A stretch of 9,692 bases of DNA, taken from Lachnospiraceae bacterium UBA4711 (GTDB taxonomy: Bacteria > Bacillota > Clostridia > Lachnospirales > Lachnospiraceae). Positions 1 through 5,968 of this stretch are shown here, one piece after another. A model generated the notes under the pieces. It saw only the letters and a list, made by a program, of their open reading frames with translations. It did not search any database and was not told where the DNA came from. The stretch is from the NCBI GenBank assembly GCA_002404515.1, contig DHJV01000121.1, positions 512-10,203 of the forward strand, written 5' to 3'. The translations under genes and the position numbers were made by a program. How positions within the stretch are numbered: position 1 is the first letter of the stretch; the number at the start of each line of letters is the position of its first letter.

Positions 1-70
1 GGGGCGATACCCGAAGAGCCGCCCACAGGCAACGCCTGTATCAGGATGGCGGCGAAAAGGAGCGAGTAAA
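1..70. other. Leader upstream of the TetR gene, no gene assignable
   Basis: This stretch is GC-rich and may hold the end of an upstream gene or a leader. One + frame is open from base 1 to a TAA at 67-69, giving 22 codons that I do not recognise. The TetR frame is also open to the window edge. A small perfect hairpin, ACAGGC-AAC-GCCTGT, lies at 25-39 without a T-tract. The ribosome site AAGGAG for the next gene is at 57-62. The window edge prevents a firmer call. Confidence 0.3.
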
Positions 71-685
71 GTGGAAAAGGAAACACGGGAGAAGCTGCTG
101 GCAAGTGCCAAGCAGGAATTCTTGGAAAAAGGATATCAGGGAGCCTCGCTTCGATCAATCTGTAAGAATGCAGGGGTGACGACCGGCGCGCTGTATTTCT
201 TCTTTCAGGATAAGGAAGATTTGTTCGCGGCGATTGTGGAGCCGACGCTGGAGAAGCTGAAACAGATGCTGGAGCAGCATATGCGGCAGGAACTTATGGA
301 ACTGCAACAGCTTCCGGGTGCAAGAGAAGATAACATGCAGGATGATATGTTTGCAGGCACACAGATTATTCATCTTCTGTATGCAAATTATGATATGTTC
401 ATTTTGATTCTGAAGAAGAGTCAGGGATCACGGTTTGAGAATTGTGTCGATGAATTCGTGGCAATCATGGAGAAAGGATATCAGATATTCGCAGCCGAGC
501 AGGCGAAGCTGCTTGGCGTGGAGCCGCCGGATGAATACACGCTGCATTGGGTGGCACATGTACAGATCAATGCATTTTCTCATTTGCTGTTACATGAGAA
601 GGATGAACAGAAGGCGATGAAACATATGGAACAGGTTATGAACTATCTGCTGGGCGGATGGAACGCCATGTTCCAGAATCAATAA
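71..685 (+). CDS. TetR/AcrR-family transcriptional regulator
   Basis: This is a 204-residue one-component DNA-binding repressor. Residues 1-55 form the usual N-terminal three-helix domain: an amphipathic helix 1 (about 5-20), a helix-turn-helix at about 25-45 (SLRSICKNAGVTTGALYFFF) and the following KEDLF, which is typical of the family. The rest is a helical ligand-binding and dimerisation domain with no assignable ligand. I chose the GTG at 71 because AAGGAG at 57-62 sits 8 bases upstream. The frame is open further left, so a longer form is possible. A terminator follows at 694-725. The divergence-free layout with palindromes before the ABC genes suggests it controls the pump at 939-4371, though this is inference. 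Length is normal for the family. Confidence 0.9.
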   Translation: MEKETREKLLASAKQEFLEKGYQGASLRSICKNAGVTTGALYFFFQDKEDLFAAIVEPTLEKLKQMLEQHMRQELMELQQLPGAREDNMQDDMFAGTQIIHLLYANYDMFILILKKSQGSRFENCVDEFVAIMEKGYQIFAAEQAKLLGVEPPDEYTLHWVAHVQINAFSHLLLHEKDEQKAMKHMEQVMNYLLGGWNAMFQNQ

Positions 686-693
686 TGAAAATC

Positions 694-725
694 AGCTATG
701 TAGACAACTGTGTACATAGCTTTTT
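694..725 (+). terminator. Rho-independent terminator after the TetR gene
   Basis: Nine-base perfect arms AGCTATGTA (694-702) and TACATAGCT (713-721) flank a 10-base loop and run straight into TTTTT (721-725). It starts 8 bases after the stop codon. It separates the regulator's transcript from the ABC operon, so the latter needs its own promoter. Confidence 0.85.
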
Positions 726-735
726 ATAAGACAAA

Positions 736-754
736 AACATAACAGTGTTATGTT
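736..754. promoter_or_regulatory. Perfect 19-bp palindrome, candidate TetR operator O1
   Basis: AACATAACAGTGTTATGTT is a perfect inverted repeat with 9-base arms around a single G. No T-tract follows, and its size fits a homodimeric TetR-type site. It lies in the gap between the regulator's terminator and the ABC operon. Two degenerate copies occur downstream at 811-825 and 870-888. That the upstream TetR protein binds here is inference. Confidence 0.6.
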
Positions 755-810
755 CCTGCAACATAGTATTAACAATGAGAACTAAGACATAATGTATCTA
801 TTTTGAAAAT

Positions 811-825
811 CATAATACTGTTTGC
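811..825. promoter_or_regulatory. Degenerate operator-like copy O2
   Basis: CATAATACTGTTTGC matches the core CATAACAGTGTTATG of the palindrome at 738-752 at 10 of 15 positions and keeps the two half-site cores CATAA and TGTT. The offset from the first core is 73 bases, close to seven helical turns. Alone it would be unremarkable; it is listed because of the two neighbours. Confidence 0.3.
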
Positions 826-869
826 AACTATAAATAGAACATAATAGTTTAATGACTTAATGTAATCAG

Positions 870-888
870 AACATAACGCTGTTACGCA
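870..888. promoter_or_regulatory. Imperfect operator-like copy O3
   Basis: AACATAACGCTGTTACGCA carries the same half sites as the perfect palindrome: CATAAC, then GTTACG in place of GTTATG. It ends about 50 bases before the ATPase start, where a bound repressor would block transcription or initiation. I could not find a convincing -35/-10 pair in 727-920. TACAAT at 899-904 and CATAAT at 840-845 are possible -10 boxes without good partners at 16-18 bases. Confidence 0.45.
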
Positions 889-938
889 AGGGAAAAGATA
901 CAATAAAATACAAAGAAAATACAAGGAGGATCAAGAGG

Positions 939-1640
939 ATGTATGTTGAGGTATCAGATGTAAAGAAAAGCTACGGTGAGGGCGGCAGTTATATGCAGGT
1001 ATTGAAGGGCGTGTCGGTCGGCATCGAGAAGGGAAAGATGTGTGTGATTCAGGGAACAAGTGGTTCCGGTAAATCCACATTGCTGAACTGTATCGGTGGG
1101 CTGGATGTCGTTGATTCCGGTTCGATTCAGGTTGACGGACAGGAGATGGTCGGACTGAAGATGGATGCTCTGTCTGATTATCGTAGAGATTATCTTGGAT
1201 TTATCTTCCAGTTTTACAATCTGATTCCGAACCTTACCGTGCGCGAGAACATTCAGGTATGCGAGTATCTGACCGATCAGCCGTTAGATATGGATGAGCT
1301 TCTGGATGTACTTGGGCTGACTGAGCATCAGAACAAATTCCCATCCCAGTTGTCCGGTGGACAGCAGCAGCGTTGTGCGATTGCCCGTGCACTCATCAAG
1401 AATCCGAAACTTCTGCTCTGCGATGAGCCAACGGGCGCGCTGGATTCCAAGACATCCCGAGACATCCTTGTTTTGCTGGAGAAGATCAATGCGCAGTATG
1501 GTACAACGATGATCATCGTCACACATAACAATGCAATCAAGGATATGGTCGATCAGGTTATCATTCTGAAGGATGGACAGATCAAGAAGAATTACTGCAA
1601 CGAGACGAAGGTGCCGGCAGCGGAATTGGAGGATTTGTAA
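939..1640 (+). CDS. ABC transporter ATP-binding protein (MacB/LolD type)
   Basis: This is a 233-residue ATPase that powers the permease encoded directly downstream. All nucleotide-binding motifs are intact: Walker A GTSGSGKST (39-47), Q-loop Q91 in FIFQFYNL, signature LSGGQQQR (138-145), Walker B LLLCDEP (158-164) with catalytic E163, D-loop ALDS (167-170) and H-loop H196. The signature and the Q-loop sequence FQFYNLIPNLT are typical of the MacB/LolD/FtsE-like group that partners FtsX-domain permeases. These often export peptides or lipids, or act in mechanotransmission and antimicrobial resistance. The start is set by AAGGAGG at 923-929, 9 bases before the ATG. The stop is one base before the permease ATG, so translation is probably coupled. 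The substrate cannot be read from sequence. Confidence 0.95.
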   Translation: MYVEVSDVKKSYGEGGSYMQVLKGVSVGIEKGKMCVIQGTSGSGKSTLLNCIGGLDVVDSGSIQVDGQEMVGLKMDALSDYRRDYLGFIFQFYNLIPNLTVRENIQVCEYLTDQPLDMDELLDVLGLTEHQNKFPSQLSGGQQQRCAIARALIKNPKLLLCDEPTGALDSKTSRDILVLLEKINAQYGTTMIIVTHNNAIKDMVDQVIILKDGQIKKNYCNETKVPAAELEDL

Positions 1641-1641
1641 G

Positions 1642-4371
1642 ATGCAGAAAGTATTACGCAAAAGAATTTTCAGAGATTTCAAAGAGAATCTGCCGCGTTA
1701 TCTGGCACTCGCATTTTTGCTGATTCTCAGTATGTATATGGTTGTGAGTGTTGTTGGTTCGGCAGAGACGATTATGCGCGGCACGACCGCCGAGGCGGAG
1801 AAGCAGAACGTCGAAGATGGACAGTTTTCCCTCTTTGTTCCGATGAAGGAAAGCGAGTGGGACACACTGGCCGATAAGGGAATTACATTGGAGAAAATGT
1901 TTTTCTTAGATTATATTGTCGATGGGGATAAGACACTTCGTGTATTCAAGAATCGTAGCGAAATCGATACGATCGCGATGCATGAAGGTAAGCTGGCGCA
2001 GGCGGACGACGAGCTTGTGATCGAGCGGAAATATGCAGAGAAAAATGATATACACGTAGGAGATACAATTGTTCTCGGTGACCGTACATATAAAGTAAGC
2101 GGTATCGGCACAGTGCCGGATTACGATAGCCCGTTGAAATCACTCAGCGATACAAGCTGTGACAGCCTGAACTTCGGTCTGGCATTTGTGACAGATGAGG
2201 TGTACGCGACACTTCAGAAGGAAGGCAAGAGCGCAAAGTCTGAGGAATACTATTACGCATACAAGTTAAATGATGCGATGACCGATGATGAATTAAAGGC
2301 AGAGTTGAAGAAGCTTTCCTTCTCAGCCGACGATGTGGCAGATGTGTATTTTCAGGAGTATTGGGACCGGACACTCGGCAGAGAAGATGAATTCCGCGAT
2401 GGAATTAACGAGCTTGCCGATGGTGCCAAGGAGCTTGCAGATGGATTGTCAGAGCTGACAGACAATAATCACGATCTGAAAAAAGCAGCCGATCAGGTAT
2501 TCGCAGCCTATCTCGAACAGGCAAACACCAAGCTTTCCTCCTATGGAGTGGAGACTTTGACCGCAGATAATTTCGAGGAAGTATTAGATAAGCAGATCCA
2601 GTCTACAAGCAATGCAATGCTGCAGCTTGGACTGGTCAATGCGAAGAGTGAATTGCAGAAGCTCAAAGCATTTTCCGATGGTATCTATGAATATACCGAT
2701 GGTGCCGAGGACGCAGCCGATGGCGCGGCTGATGTACAGGAAGGCGTGCAGGAATTGAAGGATGAGACAGAGGAGATGCTCGACGAGATCTTCACTGCCG
2801 ATGCCGATAACCTGCTTTCCTTCGTAACTGCAGAGGACAATGTGCGTATCCATGCAGCGGGCGACGATGTAGCGATGAACAAGACAATCGGTATGATCGC
2901 GGGCGTTCTGCTTCTTGTGCTGATTGCTTATGTACTTTCTGTATTCGTCGTACATTCCATAGATCAGGAGAGTGCCGTGATCGGAGCCCTCTACGCGCTT
3001 GGAGTAAAGCGGAAGGATCTGATGAAGCATTATATCCTGCTTCCAACCTTAATCTCCCTGATCGGCGGTGCCATTGGAACGGCACTTGCGTACACGAAGA
3101 TTGGTGTGCTGTATCAGATGAACGATGCATATAATTATTATTCTCTTCCGGATGTGCCAGTACATATATTGCCGTTTACGATTGTGTATGGTGTTGTAGT
3201 ACCGCCAGTTATATGTCTGATCGTGACAAGCCTTGTTATCCGCAAGCGTCTGTCCTGCCCGGTACTGACGCTGCTTAAAAATGAGCAGAAGGTTGCAAAG
3301 GGCAAAGACGTAAAGCTTGGAAATATGAAGTTCATGAAGCTGTTCCGCATCCGTCAGATTCTGCGTGAGAGACGGACCGCCCTTACCGTTGTATTCGGTA
3401 TGTTCGTAAGTATCCTGCTTTTAGTTATGTCGATGGAAATCTATGTATACTGCCGCGCAGTACAGGATGAATATGTCGCGGATACAAAATTTGAATATAT
3501 GTATACCTATAAATATCCGGGCGGGGAAGTGCCGGATGGTGGCTATGAAGCTTATGCAAAGACATTGAAAAAGGAAATCTATGGATATAACTTTGATGTG
3601 ACAGTGCTTGGCATCAAGGAGAACAATCCGTTCTTCGATGTGACACTTTCTGATTCCGCAGACAAGGTAACGATCAGCTCATCTATTTCCTACAAATACG
3701 GACTGAAAAAGGGTGATGTGATTACGCTGAAGGACGAGGAAAATGGAAAGATCTATGCATTTGAGATTGAGGCAGTGACACAGTATGCTCCAAGCTTTAT
3801 GGTATTCCTTCCATATGATAAGGCACTTGACCTGTTCGGTGAGCAGGATGATTACTACAATGTCGTATTTGCAGATCATGATCTGGGTGTTGAGGGCGGA
3901 CGCCTGTATTCGACGCTGACACGTGACGATGTGAAGAAAGCAGCCGGAATCTTCTCTGACCAGATGCGTTCCATGATCATTACGATCGGTGCAGTATCCG
4001 CCCTGATCTTCGCGATTGTCCTGTATCTGATGATGAAGGTTATGATCGATCGTTCTTCATTCAGCATTGCACTGATCAAGATCTTCGGTTACAGGAACAA
4101 GGAAGTCAAGAAGATGTACATAGATGGAAACTTTTATATCGTTTTGATTGGTGCGCTTGTTTCGATTCCGCTTGCGAAGATACTGCTCGATGCGGTGTAT
4201 GAGCCGCAGTTCGTACCGAATATCGCGTGTGGTGTCGACAAGTCCTTCCCGGCGTGGCTGTATCTGGCAATGTTTGCAGGTGTGCTTATATTGTACTTCA
4301 TTATTAATCATCTGCTTGTGCGAAAGATTAAACAGATGCTGCCAGCTGAAGTGCTGAAGAACCGCGAGTAA
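1642..4371 (+). CDS. ABC transporter permease with two FtsX domains
   Basis: This is a 909-residue membrane subunit of the ATPase encoded one base upstream. I start it at the ATG at 1642 because GGAGG at 1628-1632 lies 9 bases before it; an in-frame extension inside the ATPase gene is not credible. Predicted helices lie near residues 19-40, 414-438, 465-490, 510-533, 581-603, 776-799, 829-850 and 870-892, the 4+4 plan of a duplicated FtsX permease. Extracellular domain 1 (about 41-413) has a MacB-type fold region, then repeats such as ELADGAKELADGLSEL (257-272) and DGAEDAADGAADVQEG (353-368) that predict a long helical or coiled-coil extension. Extracellular domain 2 spans about 604-775. The end, PAEVLKNRE, is typical of FtsX permeases. 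The substrate is unknown; export or envelope-stress defence is inferred. Confidence 0.93.
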   Translation: MQKVLRKRIFRDFKENLPRYLALAFLLILSMYMVVSVVGSAETIMRGTTAEAEKQNVEDGQFSLFVPMKESEWDTLADKGITLEKMFFLDYIVDGDKTLRVFKNRSEIDTIAMHEGKLAQADDELVIERKYAEKNDIHVGDTIVLGDRTYKVSGIGTVPDYDSPLKSLSDTSCDSLNFGLAFVTDEVYATLQKEGKSAKSEEYYYAYKLNDAMTDDELKAELKKLSFSADDVADVYFQEYWDRTLGREDEFRDGINELADGAKELADGLSELTDNNHDLKKAADQVFAAYLEQANTKLSSYGVETLTADNFEEVLDKQIQSTSNAMLQLGLVNAKSELQKLKAFSDGIYEYTDGAEDAADGAADVQEGVQELKDETEEMLDEIFTADADNLLSFVTAEDNVRIHAAGDDVAMNKTIGMIAGVLLLVLIAYVLSVFVVHSIDQESAVIGALYALGVKRKDLMKHYILLPTLISLIGGAIGTALAYTKIGVLYQMNDAYNYYSLPDVPVHILPFTIVYGVVVPPVICLIVTSLVIRKRLSCPVLTLLKNEQKVAKGKDVKLGNMKFMKLFRIRQILRERRTALTVVFGMFVSILLLVMSMEIYVYCRAVQDEYVADTKFEYMYTYKYPGGEVPDGGYEAYAKTLKKEIYGYNFDVTVLGIKENNPFFDVTLSDSADKVTISSSISYKYGLKKGDVITLKDEENGKIYAFEIEAVTQYAPSFMVFLPYDKALDLFGEQDDYYNVVFADHDLGVEGGRLYSTLTRDDVKKAAGIFSDQMRSMIITIGAVSALIFAIVLYLMMKVMIDRSSFSIALIKIFGYRNKEVKKMYIDGNFYIVLIGALVSIPLAKILLDAVYEPQFVPNIACGVDKSFPAWLYLAMFAGVLILYFIINHLLVRKIKQMLPAEVLKNRE

Positions 4372-4377
4372 AATGAG

Positions 4378-4419
4378 AAAAAAACGCATGTATCTCCATT
4401 GAGAAGCATGCGTTTTTTT
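4378..4419. terminator. Bidirectional rho-independent terminator after the ABC operon
   Basis: Arms A7-CGCATG (4378-4390) and CATGCG-T7 (4407-4419) are perfectly complementary over 13 bases. Inside the loop a second stem, TCTC (4393-4396) and GAGA (4401-4404), extends the structure around CATT. The A-tract on one side and the T-tract on the other let it work on both strands. It starts 6 bases after the permease stop. Confidence 0.9.
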
Positions 4420-4427
4420 GGTACAAT
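4399..4427 (+). promoter_or_regulatory. Sigma-A-type promoter nested in the terminator, for the SDR gene
   Basis: TTGAGA (4399-4404) and TACAAT (4422-4427) are separated by exactly 17 bases, each one mismatch or so from consensus. The -35 box lies in the loop-side stem of the preceding terminator, and the terminator's right arm plus T-tract form the spacer. Transcription would begin near 4433-4436, leaving a leader of about 30 bases before the SDR start. Confidence 0.65.
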
Positions 4428-4465
4428 ATACACATCTAGATTATGATATGAAAGGGGAATGCAAT

Positions 4466-5266
4466 ATGGGATTTTTAGAAGGTAAAGTAGCAATTATCAC
4501 AGGTGGCGGACGCGCGGTTTTGAGCGACGGAAGCTGCGGTTCGATTGGATATGGAATCGCAACAGCTTATGCGAAGGAAGGCGCAAACCTTGTTCTGACC
4601 GGACGGAACGTACAGAAGCTTGTCGATGCAAAAGAAGAGATCGAACGCAAATATGGCGTCAAGGTACTTCCGGTACAGGCAGATGTAAGCGCCGGTTCTG
4701 ACAATGAAGCGGTTGTGGCAAATGTTGTAAAGCAGACGATCGATACATTTGGCAGAATCGACGTGCTGATTAACAACGCGCAGGCTTCAGCTTCCGGTGT
4801 GACGATCGCCGATCATACAACCGCACAGTTTGACCTTGCAATTTATTCTGGATTGTATGCAGCCTTTTACTATATGAAAGCATGCTATCCATATCTGAAG
4901 GAGACGAAGGGCTCTGTAATCAATTTCGCATCGGGCGCGGGTTTGTTCGGAAACTTCGGACAGTGTGCTTACGCTGCAGCGAAGGAAGGAATCCGTGGAC
5001 TGACGAGAGTAGCAGCAACCGAGTGGGCTGCCGATGGTATCAATGCAAATGTCGTATGTCCGCTTGCATGGACTGCACAGCTTGAGAATTTCGAGAAGGC
5101 ATATCCGGACGCATTCAAGGCAAATGTCCACACACCACCGATGGGACATTTCGGCGATGTAGAAAAGGAAATCGGACGTGTCTGCGTACAGCTTGCCTCA
5201 CCGGATTTCAAGTATATGAGCGGTGAGACACTGACACTGGAGGGCGCACTTGGCCAGAGACCGTAA
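4466..5266 (+). CDS. Short-chain dehydrogenase/reductase (SDR), substrate unknown
   Basis: This is a 266-residue NAD(P)-dependent oxidoreductase with a Rossmann fold. Catalytic S156 and the Y169-x3-K173 pair are present with normal spacing. NNAQ (103-106) replaces the usual NNAG, and DV at 73-74 fits the adenine-pocket aspartate. The cofactor loop is unusual: TGGGRA (12-17) is followed by about eight extra residues before GSIGYGIA (25-32), a GxxxSIxxGIA pattern that recalls enoyl-ACP reductase FabI more than the classical TGxxxGIG. The catalytic-tetrad Asn seems absent near 128-129. The start is the ATG with AAAGGGG 8 bases upstream. The gene is flanked by its own promoter at 4399-4427 and looks monocistronic, although no clear terminator follows. 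The substrate could be a steroid, sugar or acyl compound; sequence does not decide. Confidence 0.88.
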   Translation: MGFLEGKVAIITGGGRAVLSDGSCGSIGYGIATAYAKEGANLVLTGRNVQKLVDAKEEIERKYGVKVLPVQADVSAGSDNEAVVANVVKQTIDTFGRIDVLINNAQASASGVTIADHTTAQFDLAIYSGLYAAFYYMKACYPYLKETKGSVINFASGAGLFGNFGQCAYAAAKEGIRGLTRVAATEWAADGINANVVCPLAWTAQLENFEKAYPDAFKANVHTPPMGHFGDVEKEIGRVCVQLASPDFKYMSGETLTLEGALGQRP

Positions 5267-5268
5267 GC

Positions 5269-5290
5269 GGCTCAAAAAAGGCTCAAAAAA
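5269..5290. repeat. Tandem 11-bp direct repeat
   Basis: GGCTCAAAAAA occurs twice back to back (5269-5279 and 5280-5290), directly after the SDR stop and before the -35 box of the next promoter. The two A6 tracts are 11 bases apart, roughly one helical turn, so they could bend DNA or act as an UP-like element. A small duplication of no function is equally possible. Confidence 0.6.
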
Positions 5291-5302
5291 GTAAAATAGA
5301 AA

Positions 5303-5331
5303 TTGACAGTTGCCACATAATTCGCTATGAT
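5303..5331 (+). promoter_or_regulatory. Near-consensus sigma-A promoter of the 140-aa protein / OadG-OadB unit
   Basis: TTGACA (5303-5308, perfect) and TATGAT (5326-5331, one mismatch) are 17 bases apart, preceded by A-rich DNA. The start of transcription should be near 5338, giving a leader of about 30 bases. It is one of the two best promoters in the window (the other is at 7247-7275). Confidence 0.85.
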
Positions 5332-5369
5332 TTGTCATTGAAGAAACGAGTTCCAACAAGGAGTCAGGT

Positions 5370-5792
5370 ATGAGACGATGTGCAGATCACAAGCGAATCA
5401 TTGTGGCAATTTTAATTGCAGCCTTAAGCATTCTGTGCGCATTTCACGGAAATGACAGCATTTCCGAAGTGCATCACACGGAGCAGGTCTGTCTGCAGAA
5501 GTCGCATACGGCGATCTCCGATACAACACTGCGGAAGATCGAGGGAACTGAAAATTTTGAAAATAATCTTACTTCAAAAATGCGGTCATCCGAGCGGATC
5601 GAACGATTGAGGGCTTCGCGGAAGAACGGATGCACCGTTTCTTATCTGGCATGTCTTGCCATGCAGCGGCAGATGCAGAGTCTGTCTGTTGGTATCCCGG
5701 AAATGCTGGTGCAGAGTGATCTGACACCGCGATATTCTGTTATTTTGTATTTACATCGTTCGGATGGAAAAAAGTCCAATCTATTCGCATAA
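5370..5792 (+). CDS. Unrecognised 140-residue membrane-anchored or secreted protein
   Basis: I do not recognise a family. The N-terminus has positive charges (MRRCADHKR) followed by a hydrophobic stretch at 10-25 (IIVAILIAALSILCAF), which fits a signal peptide or a single membrane anchor. The rest is polar and Ser/Thr/Arg-rich, with cysteines at 4, 23, 41, 88 and 95. SILC at 20-23 is not a good lipobox. A more hydrophobic patch occurs near 123-129. The start is fixed by AAGGAG at 5358-5363, 6 bases before the ATG, and the near-consensus promoter at 5303-5331 supports real expression. It is followed 53 bases later by the small OadG-like gene with no terminator in between, so co-transcription is likely. 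Its stop codon lies inside a 9-bp hairpin (5787-5811). Confidence 0.6.
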   Translation: MRRCADHKRIIVAILIAALSILCAFHGNDSISEVHHTEQVCLQKSHTAISDTTLRKIEGTENFENNLTSKMRSSERIERLRASRKNGCTVSYLACLAMQRQMQSLSVGIPEMLVQSDLTPRYSVILYLHRSDGKKSNLFA

Positions 5793-5811
5793 CAAGATCG
5801 GGTTGTTATGC
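5787..5811 (+). promoter_or_regulatory. Stop-codon hairpin without T-tract, in the operon gap
   Basis: GCATAACAA (5787-5795) and TTGTTATGC (5803-5811) are perfect 9-base arms around the 7-base loop GATCGGG. The stop codon TAA (5790-5792) of the 140-residue gene is within the left arm. The bases after it are ATAAAATG, so it is not a standard intrinsic terminator. It may stabilise or process the transcript and so set different levels for the genes on each side. Confidence 0.5.
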
Positions 5812-5845
5812 ATAAAATGAAAATTGAATAGAAAGGACGTAAACT

Positions 5846-5968
5846 ATGATTACATTAAAGGTAATAGGTCTTGGTGCGATTATTTCTTATGGAATCGCCT
5901 GCCTGATGAAGCTGACTATGGTTTGTATACAAGGATTCAGTAAGAAAGGGGAGGACGAGGAGAAATGA
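5846..5968 (+). CDS. OadG-like 40-residue small membrane subunit
   Basis: This very short gene encodes 40 residues: a hydrophobic helix (about 4-29, with GLGAIISYGIACLMKL in the middle) and a charged tail SKKGEDEEK. One transmembrane helix plus an acidic/basic tail, placed right before an OadB-like gene, is the layout of the gamma subunit (OadG) of sodium-translocating decarboxylases, which helps assemble the complex. Here the usual long cytoplasmic tail is nearly absent. AAAGGA at 5832-5837 lies 8 bases before the ATG. Its TGA overlaps the next gene's ATG (ATGA at 5965-5968), giving translational coupling, which is good evidence that it is a true gene. Similar small partners are known as OadG-related small transporter subunits; assignment here rests on layout and topology, not on residue-level homology. 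Confidence 0.72.
   Translation: MITLKVIGLGAIISYGIACLMKLTMVCIQGFSKKGEDEEK

Noticed and set aside
25..39. Hairpin ACAGGC-AAC-GCCTGT as a terminator or riboswitch part
   Set aside because: No T-tract follows, no riboswitch consensus is recognised, and the window edge cuts off the context.
1573..1641. 23-codon extension of the permease into the ATPase gene
   Set aside because: It overlaps the ATPase C-terminus, has no ribosome site, and the ATG at 1642 has GGAGG 9 bases upstream and a typical permease N-terminus.
1284..1682. Minus-strand open frame of 132 codons across the ATPase gene
   Set aside because: It lies opposite a clear gene, has no family resemblance and no ribosome site; like the other minus-strand frames it is a shadow.
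2584..3030. Minus-strand open frame of 148 codons across the permease gene
   Set aside because: It is antisense to a well-supported gene with low-complexity composition and no start signal.
4418..4465. TTG start giving the SDR 16 extra residues
   Set aside because: This TTG lies in the terminator T-tract and between the promoter boxes; the ATG at 4466 has AAAGGGG at good distance and the normal SDR N-terminus.
5787..5811. Reading this hairpin as an intrinsic terminator or as a fourth TetR-type operator
   Set aside because: No T-tract follows, and although the arms share CATAACA/TGTTATG, the half-site spacing is 6 bases larger than in the 736-754 palindrome.
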